A stretch of DNA of 64,000 nt from Streptomyces hawaiiensis (lineage in GTDB: Bacteria; Actinomycetota; Actinomycetes; Streptomycetales; Streptomycetaceae): contig NZ_CP021978.1 of NCBI RefSeq assembly GCF_004803895.1, forward strand, positions 1,364,001 to 1,428,000, read 5' to 3'. Position numbers and translations under genes: made by a program. Positions 51,347-61,198 of the stretch are shown here, in pieces. Each line of letters begins with the position of its first letter. Position 1 is the first letter of the stretch. A model generated the notes under the pieces. It did not search any database, had not been told where the DNA came from, and saw only the letters and a program-made list of their open reading frames with translations.

Positions 51347-52162
51347 TTGTCCACACCTGCTGCGGAGCACGCACCCGGCCTCGCGCCGGCCGACGGGATC
51401 GCGGCCCGCGCCCGCTCTCTGACCAAGGCGTACGGCTCGGGCGAGACGGCCGTGCTCGCGCTCGACGCGGTGGACGTGGACGTCGTCCGGGGCAGGTTCA
51501 CCGCCGTGATGGGCCCGTCGGGCTCCGGGAAGTCCACGCTGATGCACTGTCTGGCGGGGCTCGACACCGTCTCGGCCGGACAGGTGTGGCTCGGCGACAC
51601 GGAGATCACAGGGCTGAGGGAACGCGAGCTGACGCGGCTGCGCCGCGACCGGATCGGGTTCATGTTCCAGTCGTTCAATCTCATCCCGACCCTGAACGCG
51701 CTGGAGAACATCACCCTGCCCATGGACATCGCGGGCCGCAGGCCCGACGAGACGTGGCTGGACCGGGTGATCGACACCCTGGGGCTGCGGGACCGGCTCG
51801 GTCACCGGCCGTCGCAGCTCTCCGGCGGGCAGCAGCAGCGCGTGGCCTGCGCGCGGGCCCTGGCCTCCCGGCCCGAGCTGATCTTCGCGGACGAGCCGAC
51901 CGGCAACCTCGACTCGCGCGCCGGCCTGGAGGTGCTCGGCTTCCTGCGCGAGGCGGTGGACCAGCTCGGGCAGACCGTCGTCATGGTCACCCACGACCCG
52001 GGCGCCGCCGCCCACTCGGACCTGGTGCTCTTCCTCGGGGACGGCCGGATCGTCGACGAGATGCGGCGCCCCACGGCGGAGGCGGTCCTGGAGCGGATGA
52101 AGAGGTTCGACGTGATCCGCACCCGGTACGAGGACGCCCCGGCGTCACCCGAGGAGAACTGA
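51347..52162 (+). CDS. ABC transporter ATP-binding protein, MacB/LolD type
   Basis: This 271-aa ATPase has Walker A GPSGSGKST, signature LSGGQQQR, Walker B LIFADEPTGNLD and the H-loop THD. It pairs with the FtsX-type permease 4 nt downstream to form a mechanotransmission-type exporter. The start is TTG with GAGGAGG upstream. Substrate unknown; such pairs often export peptides or lipids or confer antimicrobial resistance. Confidence 0.93.
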   Translation: MSTPAAEHAPGLAPADGIAARARSLTKAYGSGETAVLALDAVDVDVVRGRFTAVMGPSGSGKSTLMHCLAGLDTVSAGQVWLGDTEITGLRERELTRLRRDRIGFMFQSFNLIPTLNALENITLPMDIAGRRPDETWLDRVIDTLGLRDRLGHRPSQLSGGQQQRVACARALASRPELIFADEPTGNLDSRAGLEVLGFLREAVDQLGQTVVMVTHDPGAAAHSDLVLFLGDGRIVDEMRRPTAEAVLERMKRFDVIRTRYEDAPASPEEN

Positions 52163-52166
52163 GCCC

Positions 52167-54734
52167 GTGCTCAAGGCGACGCTGAGGAGCTTCCTGGCGC
52201 ACAAGGGGCGGCTGCTGCTCTCCGCGCTCGCCGTCCTGTTGTCCGTCGCGTTCGTCACGGGCAGCCTGATCTTCTCGGACACCGTCAGCCGCACCTTCGA
52301 CCGGCTGTTCGCCTCCACCGCGGCCGATGTCACGGTCAGCCCGAAGGAGGACCTCGACGAGGCGGTGCCCTCCGGCCGGACGGCCACCCTGCCGGCCGTG
52401 CTCGCCGAACGCGTCCGGCAGGTCGACGGGGTCGCGGCGGCCCGCGCCGACGTGAAGGTGAACGGCCTCACGGTCGTCGACGAGGAGAACGAGCCGGTCG
52501 GCCCGACCACCGGGGCGCCGACGCTCGGCTACGCCTGGAACCCGAACGAGCGCAGCCCCGTGAAGCTGACCTCCGGCCACGCCCCACGCGGTCCCGCCGA
52601 GGCGCTGCTCGACTCCGAGACCGCCGGCCGCAAGGACGTGCGCATCGGCGACGCCCTCACCGTCATCGCGCCCCCGGGGTCGTTCGAGGTCCGCGTGGTC
52701 GGCATCGTCACGTTCACGACCACGAACCCCGGCTCCGCGCTGCTCTACTTCGACACCCCCACCGCGCAGACGAAGCTGCTGGGCCGGCCGGGGGCGGCCA
52801 CCGGCATCTCGGTCGACGCGGCTGAGGGCGTCGGCGACGATCAGCTCAAACAGCGCGTGGCCGGCGCGCTCGGCGCGCACACCTACGACTTCAGGACGGC
52901 CGACGAACAGGCCGAGTCCGATGTCGAGCAGCTGGGCGGGTTCCTCGACGTCATCAAGTACGTGATGCTCGGCTTCGCCGGGATCGCCGTGCTGGTCGGC
53001 GTGTTCCTGATCGTCAACACCTTCTCCATGCTCATCGCCCAGCGCACCCGCGAGCTGGGCCTGCTGCGGGCGCTGGGTGCCGACCGGCGCCAGGTCCGCA
53101 ACTCGGTGCTCACCGAGGCCCTGCTGCTCGGGCTGGCCGGCTCCACGCTCGGGCTCGCCGCGGGCATCGGGCTCGCGGCCGGGCTGATCGAGCTGATGGG
53201 CCTGCTCGGGATGAACATCGACGCCGACGAGATGGAGATCGGCTGGGTGACCCCGGTGGCGGCGTACGTCGTCGGCCTCGGTGTCACCTTCGTCGCCGCC
53301 TACCTCCCGGCGCGGCGGGCCGCGGGCGTGTCGCCGATGGCGGCGCTCTCGGACGCCGAGGTCGCCGGGGTGGGCCGACCACTGCGGGTGCGCGCGGTGG
53401 CGGGCGGGATCGTCGGCGCGGCCGGGGCGGCGGCGCTCGCGGGCTGCGCGGTGTCGCGGCAGACGTCGTCGGCGGCGTCCCTGCTGGGGCTCGGTGTGGT
53501 GCTCACCCTGATCGCGACCGTGATCGCCGGACCGCTGCTGGTGCGCCCGGTGATCCGGGTGCTCGGCGGGGCCTTCCCCGCGCTGTTCGGGTCGATCGGC
53601 CGGATGAGCCAACGCAACGCCCTGCGCAATCCCCGCCGTACCGGGGCCACCGCGGCGGCTCTGATGGTGGGGATCGCCCTGGTGGGTGGGATGTCGGTGG
53701 CGAGCGAGTCGATGACCGCGTCGTTCGACCGGCAGATCGACAAGACGCTGGGCGCCGACTTCGTGATCCAGAACACCAACTTCCAGCCGTTCCCGCCGGA
53801 GGTCACCGACAAGGTGCGCGGCACCGACGGCGTGGGTCTGGTGGTGCGCGGGCGGTTCACGCCGGTCGCGGTGCGGCTCCCGGACGGCGACCGGGTGGAG
53901 ACCACCGCCGCGGGCTACGGTCCGCGGCTCGACGAGGTCGCCAACATCACCTACGCGCAGGGGGACTCCGCGGCCGCGCTGGCGAGCGGACACCTGGCCA
54001 TGGACCGGGACTTCGCCCGCGACCACGGCGTACGGGTGGGCGGCACCCTCCCGGTGGAGTTCCCGGGCGGACGCTCGGCCGAGCTGACGGTCGGCGCGCT
54101 CACCGACCAGGACTCCGCCGAGGGGTTCGGCACCCAGGGCGGGCTGTTCTTCGGGCTGGGCACCCTGGAGCGGTACGCGCCGGGCGGGCAGGACTCCGCG
54201 CTGTACGTCAACGCCGCGGGCGGCACCGGCGACGACGACCTGCGCGCGCACCTGGAGGAGACCCTGGATCCGTACCCGCAGGTGCAGGTGCGGGACCTGG
54301 CCGACTACAAGCAGCTGGTCCACGACCAGATCGCCGTGCTGCTGTACCTCGTCTACGCGCTGCTCGGGCTGGCGATCATCATCGCCGTGCTCGGCGTGGT
54401 CAACACCCTCGCGCTGTCGGTCGTCGAACGCACCCGGGAGATCGGCCTGTTGCGGGCGATCGGGCTGGCCCGGCGCCAGCTGCGGCGGATGATCCGGCTG
54501 GAGTCGGTGGTGATCGCGGTGTTCGGCGCGGTCCTCGGGCTCGTGCTGGGGCTGGTGTGGGGCGTGTGCATGCAGCAGGTGCTGGCGCTCCAGGGCATGA
54601 CGGCCCTGGCGATCCCGTGGGTCACGATCGTGCTGGTGGTGGTCGGCTCGGCGGTGGTCGGGGTGGTGGCGGCGCTGCTGCCGGCGTTGCGTGCGTCCCG
54701 TATGAACGTCCTGGCGGCCATCGCGCACGAGTGA
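52167..54734 (+). CDS. ABC transporter permease, two FtsX domains
   Basis: This 855-aa protein has an N-terminal helix followed by a large extracytoplasmic MacB-like domain (about 45-240), an FtsX helix bundle (about 260-400), extra helices (about 410-470), a second periplasmic-type domain (about 510-710) and a second FtsX bundle (about 725-850). It is the fused double-permease form common in actinobacteria. The start is GTG, 4 nt after the ATPase stop. Confidence 0.92.
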   Translation: MLKATLRSFLAHKGRLLLSALAVLLSVAFVTGSLIFSDTVSRTFDRLFASTAADVTVSPKEDLDEAVPSGRTATLPAVLAERVRQVDGVAAARADVKVNGLTVVDEENEPVGPTTGAPTLGYAWNPNERSPVKLTSGHAPRGPAEALLDSETAGRKDVRIGDALTVIAPPGSFEVRVVGIVTFTTTNPGSALLYFDTPTAQTKLLGRPGAATGISVDAAEGVGDDQLKQRVAGALGAHTYDFRTADEQAESDVEQLGGFLDVIKYVMLGFAGIAVLVGVFLIVNTFSMLIAQRTRELGLLRALGADRRQVRNSVLTEALLLGLAGSTLGLAAGIGLAAGLIELMGLLGMNIDADEMEIGWVTPVAAYVVGLGVTFVAAYLPARRAAGVSPMAALSDAEVAGVGRPLRVRAVAGGIVGAAGAAALAGCAVSRQTSSAASLLGLGVVLTLIATVIAGPLLVRPVIRVLGGAFPALFGSIGRMSQRNALRNPRRTGATAAALMVGIALVGGMSVASESMTASFDRQIDKTLGADFVIQNTNFQPFPPEVTDKVRGTDGVGLVVRGRFTPVAVRLPDGDRVETTAAGYGPRLDEVANITYAQGDSAAALASGHLAMDRDFARDHGVRVGGTLPVEFPGGRSAELTVGALTDQDSAEGFGTQGGLFFGLGTLERYAPGGQDSALYVNAAGGTGDDDLRAHLEETLDPYPQVQVRDLADYKQLVHDQIAVLLYLVYALLGLAIIIAVLGVVNTLALSVVERTREIGLLRAIGLARRQLRRMIRLESVVIAVFGAVLGLVLGLVWGVCMQQVLALQGMTALAIPWVTIVLVVVGSAVVGVVAALLPALRASRMNVLAAIAHE

Positions 54735-54789
54735 CGTCCGTATGGTGAAACGGTCTGACGCGGGCCGGCGCGGGTGATGTGATCATGGG

Positions 54790-55215
54790 ATGACCGACCT
54801 GCGCATCCGGGCCGCGACGCCCGAGGACCTCGACACCGTGCTGGCCTTCTGGAAGGTGGCCGCCGAGGGCACGAGCATCAGTGACGACCGCGGTGGTGTG
54901 GAGCGGCTGGTCGCGCGTGACCCCGAGGCCCTGATCCTGGCCGAACGCGGCGGCGAACTGGCCGGCACGGTGATCGCCGGGTTCGACGGCTGGCGCTGCC
55001 ATCTGTACCGGCTGGCCGTGCACCCGGACCACCGCCGCCAGGGCATCGCCTCCGCGCTGCTCGCCGCCGCGGAGGAGCGGTTCCTACGGCTCGGCGGTCG
55101 CCGCGCGGACGCGATGGTCCTCACGCGCAACGAGACCGCGCACCAGGCGTGGGGCGCCGCCGGGTACGGGCCCGAGGAGCAGTGGCGGCGCTGGGTGAAG
55201 CCCCTCACCGACTAG
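54790..55215 (+). CDS. GNAT N-acetyltransferase
   Basis: This 141-aa protein has the GNAT acetyl-CoA loop LAVHPDHRRQGIASALL (motif A) and an N-terminal LRIRAATPEDLDTVLAFW. Substrate unknown. Lack of a ribosome binding site suggests a leaderless transcript. Confidence 0.9.
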   Translation: MTDLRIRAATPEDLDTVLAFWKVAAEGTSISDDRGGVERLVARDPEALILAERGGELAGTVIAGFDGWRCHLYRLAVHPDHRRQGIASALLAAAEERFLRLGGRRADAMVLTRNETAHQAWGAAGYGPEEQWRRWVKPLTD

Positions 55216-55390
55216 GCGCGGCACGACTCGGTGATCGCGACCCGGCAGAGGACTTTGCCCATCCTTTACTCTCGAATGGCCACTCGGTCCCGATGAAAGG
55301 TTGTGAGCGTCCGCCCATGGGCGAGCCTCCCCGTGCGCGACACCGCGCGTTCCGCCCCGTCCTGGAGAACCATGGAACGGGGGTGAACCG

Positions 55391-56731
55391 ATGACCGAAG
55401 TGCTCCTCCTCCTGACGGCGATCCTGCTCTCGCTCGCCTGCGGCGCCTTCGTGGCGGCCGAGTTCTCCCTCACCACGGTCGAGCGCGGCGAACTGGAGCG
55501 GGCCGTCGAGCGCGGCGAGCGGGGTGCGCAGGGCGCGCTGAAGGCCGTACGGAGTCTGACGTTCCAGCTCTCCGGTGCGCAGCTCGGCATCACCGTCACG
55601 AACCTGGTGGTCGGCATGCTCGCCGAGCCGTCGATCGCCGCCCTGATCGCCGGGCCGCTGGAGGACCTCGGCGTCTCGCGCTCGGCGTCGCACAGCATCG
55701 CGCTGGTGCTCGGTACGGCCGCGTCGACGGTTTTCCTGATGGTCGTCGGCGAGCTGGTGCCCAAGAACTGGGCGATCTCCTCGCCGCTGACCGTCGCCAA
55801 GACCGTGGGCAACGCGCAGCGCTGGTTCAGTGCCGCGTTCCGGCCCTTCATCACGCATCTCAACAACACGGCGAACCGGGTCGTGCGGCGGATCGGTGTG
55901 GAACCCGCCGAGGAGCTCGCCTCCGCGCGCGGGCCGCAGGAGCTGGCGGCCCTCGCCCGGCACTCCGCGAGGCAGGGCGCCCTGGAGCCCGACACCGCCG
56001 AGCTGTTCGTGCGCACGCTGAACCTCGCCGACCTGACCGCCGAGAACGTGATGACGCCCCGCGTGCAGGTCGTCGCGCTGGAGGTGCAGGCGACCCTGGA
56101 GGACGTCGCGAACGCGACCCGGGCGACCGGTCTGTCCCGGTTCCCCGTCTACCGCGGGACCCTCGATTCGGTCGTCGGAACGGCCCACGTCAAGGACGTG
56201 CTGGCGGTGCCGGCCGAGCGCCGCACCCGGATCTACGTCTCCGAGCTGATGCGCGAGCCGCTGCTGGTCCCCGAGACGCTCACCGTCGACCGGCTCCTGG
56301 ACCGGCTCTCCGGCAAGCGCACGATGGCCGTCGTGATCGACGAGTACGGCGGCACGGCGGGCGTGGCCACGCTGGAGGACATCGTCGAGGAGGTCGTCGG
56401 CGAGGTGCGCGACGAGCACGACCCGCACGAGACCCCGGACCTGGCCGCGGCCGGCACGGACGAGGCCGGGCACGCGCTGTACTCGGCCGACGGCTCCGCG
56501 CGCGTGGACCACCTGGAACGCGTCGGGCTGCGCGCGCCGGAAGGGCCCTACGAGACGCTCGCCGGGCTGGTGGCGACGGTGCTCGGCCGGATACCCGCCG
56601 CCGGTGACACCCTCGAGGTCGCCGGCTGGCACCTGGAGGTCCTGGACGCGACGGGGCGCCGGGCGGCCCGCGTCCGGTTGCGCGCCCCCCTCGACGACCA
56701 CAAGCCCGACGAGAAGGGGGTGGAGCTGTGA
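55391..56731 (+). CDS. CNNM/CorC-type hemolysin-family transporter with CBS domains
   Basis: This 446-aa protein has a DUF21 (CNNM) membrane domain with four helices (about 1-190), a CBS pair (about 205-335, NVMTPRVQVVAL, MAVVIDEYGGTAGVATLEDI) and a C-terminal CorC_HlyC domain (about 355-435). CNNM proteins bind Mg-ATP through CBS domains and are linked to Mg2+/Co2+ efflux. TACTCT at 55267 is a candidate -10. The stop overlaps the paralogue's start (GTGA). Confidence 0.92.
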   Translation: MTEVLLLLTAILLSLACGAFVAAEFSLTTVERGELERAVERGERGAQGALKAVRSLTFQLSGAQLGITVTNLVVGMLAEPSIAALIAGPLEDLGVSRSASHSIALVLGTAASTVFLMVVGELVPKNWAISSPLTVAKTVGNAQRWFSAAFRPFITHLNNTANRVVRRIGVEPAEELASARGPQELAALARHSARQGALEPDTAELFVRTLNLADLTAENVMTPRVQVVALEVQATLEDVANATRATGLSRFPVYRGTLDSVVGTAHVKDVLAVPAERRTRIYVSELMREPLLVPETLTVDRLLDRLSGKRTMAVVIDEYGGTAGVATLEDIVEEVVGEVRDEHDPHETPDLAAAGTDEAGHALYSADGSARVDHLERVGLRAPEGPYETLAGLVATVLGRIPAAGDTLEVAGWHLEVLDATGRRAARVRLRAPLDDHKPDEKGVEL

Positions 56732-57741
56732 CCGCCGTCCAGCTGCTGATCGGACTGGCGACGCTCGTCGTCAACGCCTTCTTCGTGGGCGCCGAGTTCG
56801 CGCTGATCTCGGTGCGACGCAGTCAGATCGAGCCCTACGCCGACCGGGGCGACCGGCGCGCGAAGAGCGTGCTGTGGGGTCTGGAGCACGTGTCCGCGCT
56901 GATGGCGGCCGCCCAGCTCGGCATCACCCTGTGCACGCTGGTGCTGGGCGTGGTGGCCGAGCCGGCGATCGCGCATCTGCTGGAGCCGGTGTTCCACGCG
57001 GTGGGCGTGCCCGAGGGCGCGGGGCACGCGGTGTCCTTCGTGATCGCGCTGTCCCTCGCGACCTACCTGCACATGCTGCTCGGCGAGATGGTGCCGAAGA
57101 ACATCGCGCTCGCCGAGCCGGTGCGCAGCGCGCTGGCGCTCGGACCGCCCCTGGTGGCGCTGTCCCGGGCGCTGCGCCCGGTGATCTTCACGGTGAACGC
57201 GTTCGCCAACGCCCTGCTGAAGCTGTTGCGCGTGGAGGCCCGGGAGGAGGTCGCCGCCTCCTACTCGGACGCGGAGATAGCGCAGATCGTGAAGGACTCC
57301 GGCGAGGCCGGCCTGATCGACGACCGTGCCCAGGAGCGGCTGCGCGACGCGCTGGAGCTGGGCCGCCGTCCGGTGCGGGACGTGGTGCTGCCGGTGGAGC
57401 GGGTGCTGTCCGCGAGCGTGGGTGTCACCCCGGAGGAGCTGGAGCGGCTGTCGGCGGAGTCCGGGTTCTCCCGCTTCCCGGTGGTGGACGAGGGGCGGCG
57501 GATCGTCGGCTACCTGCATGTGAAGGACGCCCTGGACGCCGCCGGGCGGAACGCGCCGTTCCGGCTGCGGGACATGCGGCCCATCGCGCGCGTGCGGGAA
57601 CACACTCCGCTGGACGACGTCCTCACGGCGATGCGGGGCAGCCGTACGCACCTCGCGGCCGTCCTCGGGGCGGACGGGCGGCTGGCCGGGCTGGTGACCA
57701 TGGAGGACGTGCTGCGGGAGCTGTTCGGTCAGCGCGCCTGA
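56728..57741 (+). CDS. CNNM-type transporter with CBS domains, lacking CorC_HlyC domain
   Basis: This 337-aa paralogue of the preceding gene has the DUF21 membrane domain (NAFFVGAEFALISVRRSQ) and a CBS pair ending LVTMEDVLRELFGQ, but stops before the CorC_HlyC domain present in its neighbour. Translational overlap suggests the two form a hetero-oligomer. Start is GTG. Confidence 0.9.
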   Translation: MTAVQLLIGLATLVVNAFFVGAEFALISVRRSQIEPYADRGDRRAKSVLWGLEHVSALMAAAQLGITLCTLVLGVVAEPAIAHLLEPVFHAVGVPEGAGHAVSFVIALSLATYLHMLLGEMVPKNIALAEPVRSALALGPPLVALSRALRPVIFTVNAFANALLKLLRVEAREEVAASYSDAEIAQIVKDSGEAGLIDDRAQERLRDALELGRRPVRDVVLPVERVLSASVGVTPEELERLSAESGFSRFPVVDEGRRIVGYLHVKDALDAAGRNAPFRLRDMRPIARVREHTPLDDVLTAMRGSRTHLAAVLGADGRLAGLVTMEDVLRELFGQRA

Positions 57742-57824
57742 GGAGGCGCCCGGCATCCTGGAAGCCCCGGGCCCGGAGGCCGACCGACTGATGGGTATGT
57801 GCACGGGATACCATTTCCGTCGCC

Positions 57825-58604
57825 ATGCAGACGAACCCCACCTACAGCAGCCTGGTCGCGGTCGGCGACTCCTTCACCGAGGGCATGTCGGACCTGATGC
57901 CCGACGGCACCTACCGGGGCTGGGCCGACCTGCTCGCTGCCCGGATGGCGGCCCGTACGCCCGGCTTCCGGTACGCCAACCTCGCCGTGCGCGGCAAGCT
58001 GATCCAGCAGATCGTCGACGAGCAGGTCGACGTCGCGGCGGCCATGGGAGCCGACGTGATCACCCTGGTCGGCGGGCTCAACGACACGCTGCGGCCCAAG
58101 TGCGACATGGGCCGGGTGCGCGGGCTCCTGGAGGAGGCCGTGGAGAAGCTGGCCCCCGCGTGCCGGCAGCTCGTCCTGATGCGCAGCCCGGGCCGGCAGG
58201 GCCCCGTCCTGGAGCGGTTCCGGCCGCGCATGGAGGAGCTGTTCGCCTGCGTCGACGAGCTGGCCGCCCGGCACGGCGCGATCGTCGTCGACCTGTACGG
58301 CGCGCCGTCCCTGAGCGACCCGCGGCTGTGGGACGTGGACCGGCTGCACCTGACGGCCGAGGGCCACCGCCGGGTCGCCGAGGCCGTGTGGCAGACGCTC
58401 GGCTACGACCCCGAGGACGCCGACTGGCACACGCCGATGGCGGCGACGCTGCCGCCGGGCTGGGCCATGCGGCGTGTGGCCGACGCGCGCTTCGCCCGGC
58501 AGCACCTGCTGCCCTGGATCGCCCGCCGCCTGACGGGCCGCTCCTCGGGCGACGGCCTGCCCCCGAAGCGGCCGGAGCTGCTGCCGTACGAGGACCTGGC
58601 GTAG
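57825..58604 (+). CDS. SGNH/GDSL-family esterase or lipase
   Basis: This 259-aa protein has block I GDSFTEG (catalytic Ser), block III GGLND and block V with catalytic Asp and His in DVDRLHLT. It lacks a signal peptide and is probably cytoplasmic, unlike many streptomycete GDSL lipases. Acyl or acetyl ester substrate unknown. No ribosome binding site is seen; ATACCAT upstream suggests leaderless initiation. Confidence 0.88.
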   Translation: MQTNPTYSSLVAVGDSFTEGMSDLMPDGTYRGWADLLAARMAARTPGFRYANLAVRGKLIQQIVDEQVDVAAAMGADVITLVGGLNDTLRPKCDMGRVRGLLEEAVEKLAPACRQLVLMRSPGRQGPVLERFRPRMEELFACVDELAARHGAIVVDLYGAPSLSDPRLWDVDRLHLTAEGHRRVAEAVWQTLGYDPEDADWHTPMAATLPPGWAMRRVADARFARQHLLPWIARRLTGRSSGDGLPPKRPELLPYEDLA

Positions 58605-58682
58605 CCGCAGGTGGGCGGGGCCGGGACGCTCTCGTAGGTTCCGACAAGGACACCCGCGGCGCTGGCCTGCACGAATCGCCAG

Positions 58683-58688
58683 TAGAAT
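58683..58688 (+). promoter_or_regulatory. -10 box of purB
   Basis: TAGAAT lies 8 nt before the GTG at 58697, consistent with a very short or absent leader; no Shine-Dalgarno sequence is present. Confidence 0.5.
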
Positions 58689-58696
58689 CCGTGCAC

Positions 58697-60139
58697 GTGA
58701 CTTCCGCTCCCGCCAAGCCCCGCATCCCGAACGTCCTCGCCGGACGCTACGCCTCCGCCGAGCTCGCCACGCTCTGGTCGCCCGAGCAGAAGGTGAAGCT
58801 GGAGCGTCAGCTCTGGCTCGCCGTGCTGCGGGCCCAGAAGGACCTCGGGATCGAGGTGCCGGACGCGGCGCTCACCGACTACGAGCGTGTCCTCGACACC
58901 GTCGACCTGGCCTCCATCGCCGAGCGCGAGAAGGTCACGCGGCACGACGTGAAGGCGCGGATCGAGGAGTTCAACGACCTCGCCGGGCACGAGCACGTGC
59001 ACAAGGGCATGACCTCCCGCGACCTCACCGAGAACGTCGAGCAGCTGCAGATCCGGCTCTCGCTGGAGCTGGTGCGCGACCGCTCGGTCGCCGTCCTGGC
59101 CCGGCTGGGCAAGCTGGCCGGCGAGTACGGCGAGCTGGTCATGGCCGGCCGCTCGCACAACGTCGCCGCCCAGGCGACCACCCTCGGCAAGCGTTTCGCG
59201 ACCGCCGCCGACGAGCTGCTCGTGGCGTACGGCCGGGTCGAGGAGCTGCTGGGCCGCTACCCGCTGCGCGGCATCAAGGGCCCGGTCGGCACCGCGCAGG
59301 ACATGCTGGACCTGCTGGGCGGGGACGCAGCGAAGCTCGCGGACCTGGAGCAGCGGATCGCCGGGCACCTCGGCTTCTCGCAGGCGTTCACCTCGGTCGG
59401 CCAGGTCTACCCGCGCTCGCTGGACTACGAGGTCGTCACGGCGCTGGTGCAGCTGGCGTCGGCCCCGTCGTCGCTGGCGAAGACGATCCGCCTGATGGCC
59501 GGGCACGAACTGGTCACCGAGGGTTTCAAGCCCGGCCAGGTCGGCTCCTCGGCGATGCCGCACAAGATGAACACCCGCTCCTGCGAGCGCGTCAACGGCC
59601 TGATGGTGATCCTGCGCGGCTACGCCTCGATGACGGGCGAGCTGGCGGGCGACCAGTGGAACGAGGGCGACGTGTCCTGCTCGGTGGTGCGCCGGGTCGC
59701 GCTGCCGGACGCGTTCTTCGCGCTGGACGGCCTGCTGGAGACGTTCCTGACGGTGCTCGACGAGTTCGGCGCGTTCCCGGCGGTCGTCGCCCGGGAGCTC
59801 GACCGCTACCTGCCGTTCCTCGCCACCACCAAGGTGCTGATGGGCGCCGTGCGCGCGGGCGTCGGCCGGGAGATCGCGCACGAGGCGATCAAGGAGAACG
59901 CCGTCGCCTCCGCGCTCGCCATGCGCGAGCAGGGCGCCGAGCGCAACGAGCTGCTCGACAAGCTGGCCGCCGACACCCGCATCCCGCTGGACCGAGGACA
60001 GCTGGACGCGCTGATGGCCGACAAGCTGTCCTTCACCGGTGCCGCGGGCGACCAGGTGGCCGCCGTCGTCGCCCGGGTCGAGGAGATCGTGAAGCAGCAC
60101 CCCCAGGCCGCGGGCTACACGCCCGGGGCGATCCTCTGA
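58697..60139 (+). CDS. purB: Adenylosuccinate lyase
   Basis: This 480-aa enzyme has the fumarase/aspartase superfamily signature GSSAMPHKMNTRSCERV and the catalytic-region TSRDLTENVE. It acts twice in purine synthesis, cleaving SAICAR and adenylosuccinate. The start is GTG, chosen by the adjacent -10 box and by the N-terminus IPNVLAGRYAS typical of the long actinobacterial form. mug follows 22 nt downstream. Confidence 0.96.
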   Translation: MTSAPAKPRIPNVLAGRYASAELATLWSPEQKVKLERQLWLAVLRAQKDLGIEVPDAALTDYERVLDTVDLASIAEREKVTRHDVKARIEEFNDLAGHEHVHKGMTSRDLTENVEQLQIRLSLELVRDRSVAVLARLGKLAGEYGELVMAGRSHNVAAQATTLGKRFATAADELLVAYGRVEELLGRYPLRGIKGPVGTAQDMLDLLGGDAAKLADLEQRIAGHLGFSQAFTSVGQVYPRSLDYEVVTALVQLASAPSSLAKTIRLMAGHELVTEGFKPGQVGSSAMPHKMNTRSCERVNGLMVILRGYASMTGELAGDQWNEGDVSCSVVRRVALPDAFFALDGLLETFLTVLDEFGAFPAVVARELDRYLPFLATTKVLMGAVRAGVGREIAHEAIKENAVASALAMREQGAERNELLDKLAADTRIPLDRGQLDALMADKLSFTGAAGDQVAAVVARVEEIVKQHPQAAGYTPGAIL

Positions 60140-60161
60140 CGCGCCGGCCGGGGAGTCCGCG

Positions 60162-60707
60162 ATGGCGCGTTTCACACCCGAGGAACTGGAGGCCGCCCGC
60201 GACCGCGTCGTGCCCGACGTGGTCGCGGAGGGTCTGCACGTCCTGTTCTGCGGCATCAACCCCGGCCTGATGACGGCCGCGACGGGCCATCACTTCGCCC
60301 GCCCGGGCAACCGCTTCTGGCCGGTGCTGCACCGGTCCGGCTTCACGCCGCGGCTGCTGAAGCCGTCAGAGCAGCAGGAGTTGCTGTCGTACGGGCTCGG
60401 CATCACCAACGTCGTGGCGCGGCCCTCGGCCCGGGCCGACGAGCTGGGCGCCGAGGAGTACCGGGAGGGCGGGCGGCTGCTCGCGGCGAAGGTGGCACGG
60501 CTGCGGCCGCGCTGGCTGGCCGTGGTGGGGGTGACCGCGTACCGCGCCGCGTTCGACGACCGCAAGGCGCGGGTGGGGCCGCAGTCGCGGACGATCCGGG
60601 ACACGCGCGTGTGGGTACTGCCCAATCCGAGCGGGCTGAACGCGCACTGGACGATTCAGACGATGGCGGAGGAGTTCGGGCGGCTGCGGGACGCCGCCGG
60701 GGCCTGA
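60162..60707 (+). CDS. mug: G/U mismatch-specific DNA glycosylase
   Basis: This 181-aa protein has the Mug/TDG motifs GINPGLMTAATGHHFA (catalytic Asn) and NPSGLNAH (base-recognition loop). It removes uracil or thymine opposite guanine. Its close placement after purB suggests co-transcription. Confidence 0.93.
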   Translation: MARFTPEELEAARDRVVPDVVAEGLHVLFCGINPGLMTAATGHHFARPGNRFWPVLHRSGFTPRLLKPSEQQELLSYGLGITNVVARPSARADELGAEEYREGGRLLAAKVARLRPRWLAVVGVTAYRAAFDDRKARVGPQSRTIRDTRVWVLPNPSGLNAHWTIQTMAEEFGRLRDAAGA

Positions 60708-60711
60708 TCTC

Positions 60712-61143
60712 CTAGGGCGGGTCGGTCTCCGTGACCAGGGCCAGCAGCTGGACCTCCCGGGACGTGTCCCGGTCCCCGACCGCCACGGCGACCCAGCGTC
60801 CCGTGCCCTCCACCTCCCACAGGTGGGCGACGCTCGCCCGCGCGCTCAACTCGGCCCAGGGGCGGGGTATCTCCTCCCGCTCGGTGCGCAGCAGAACGGT
60901 CTGCAGGTTGTAGGGGTCCGTGTCGCCCCAGCGGGAGGCGAGGAGCTCGTAGACGGTGTCCCGGTCCTTCTCGTACTGGTCGATCGTCACCGCGCGAGCG
61001 GCCGGGTCGTCGCCGGTCGCGGCTTCTAACACCGCGATGTGGTGACCGGGTCCCGAGACGCCGACGTCCGACGGGCCGTGCTCCGCCGGAAAGGGGCGGT
61101 AGCACAGCTCGTCGATGAGGGCGATGTGCTGTGCGATGTTCAT
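60712..61143 (-). CDS. Conserved hypothetical protein
   Basis: This 143-aa acidic soluble protein (MNIAQHIALIDELCYRPFPA) matches no family I recognise. Segments DTVYELLASRWGDTDPYNL and VAHLWEVEGTGRWVAVAVGD look like a compact alpha/beta fold. TTTACT lies 6 nt ahead of the ATG, pointing to a leaderless transcript. It converges on mug with 4 nt between. Confidence 0.7.
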   Translation of the reverse strand: MNIAQHIALIDELCYRPFPAEHGPSDVGVSGPGHHIAVLEAATGDDPAARAVTIDQYEKDRDTVYELLASRWGDTDPYNLQTVLLRTEREEIPRPWAELSARASVAHLWEVEGTGRWVAVAVGDRDTSREVQLLALVTETDPP

Positions 61144-61198
61144 GGGTCCAGTAAACCCGGCCCCACTGACACTTGGCGGGGCGTCATCCGGCTCGCCG

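Noticed and set aside
51987..54728. A 913-codon minus-strand frame opposite the FtsX permease gene
   Set aside because: The plus strand encodes a full-length permease with domains in order. The antisense frame has no recognisable sequence.
57791..58696. A fusion of the GDSL region to purB in one frame
   Set aside because: The GDSL protein is in a different frame (57825-58604). The frame continuing into purB is non-homologous before the GTG at 58697, which has its own -10 box.
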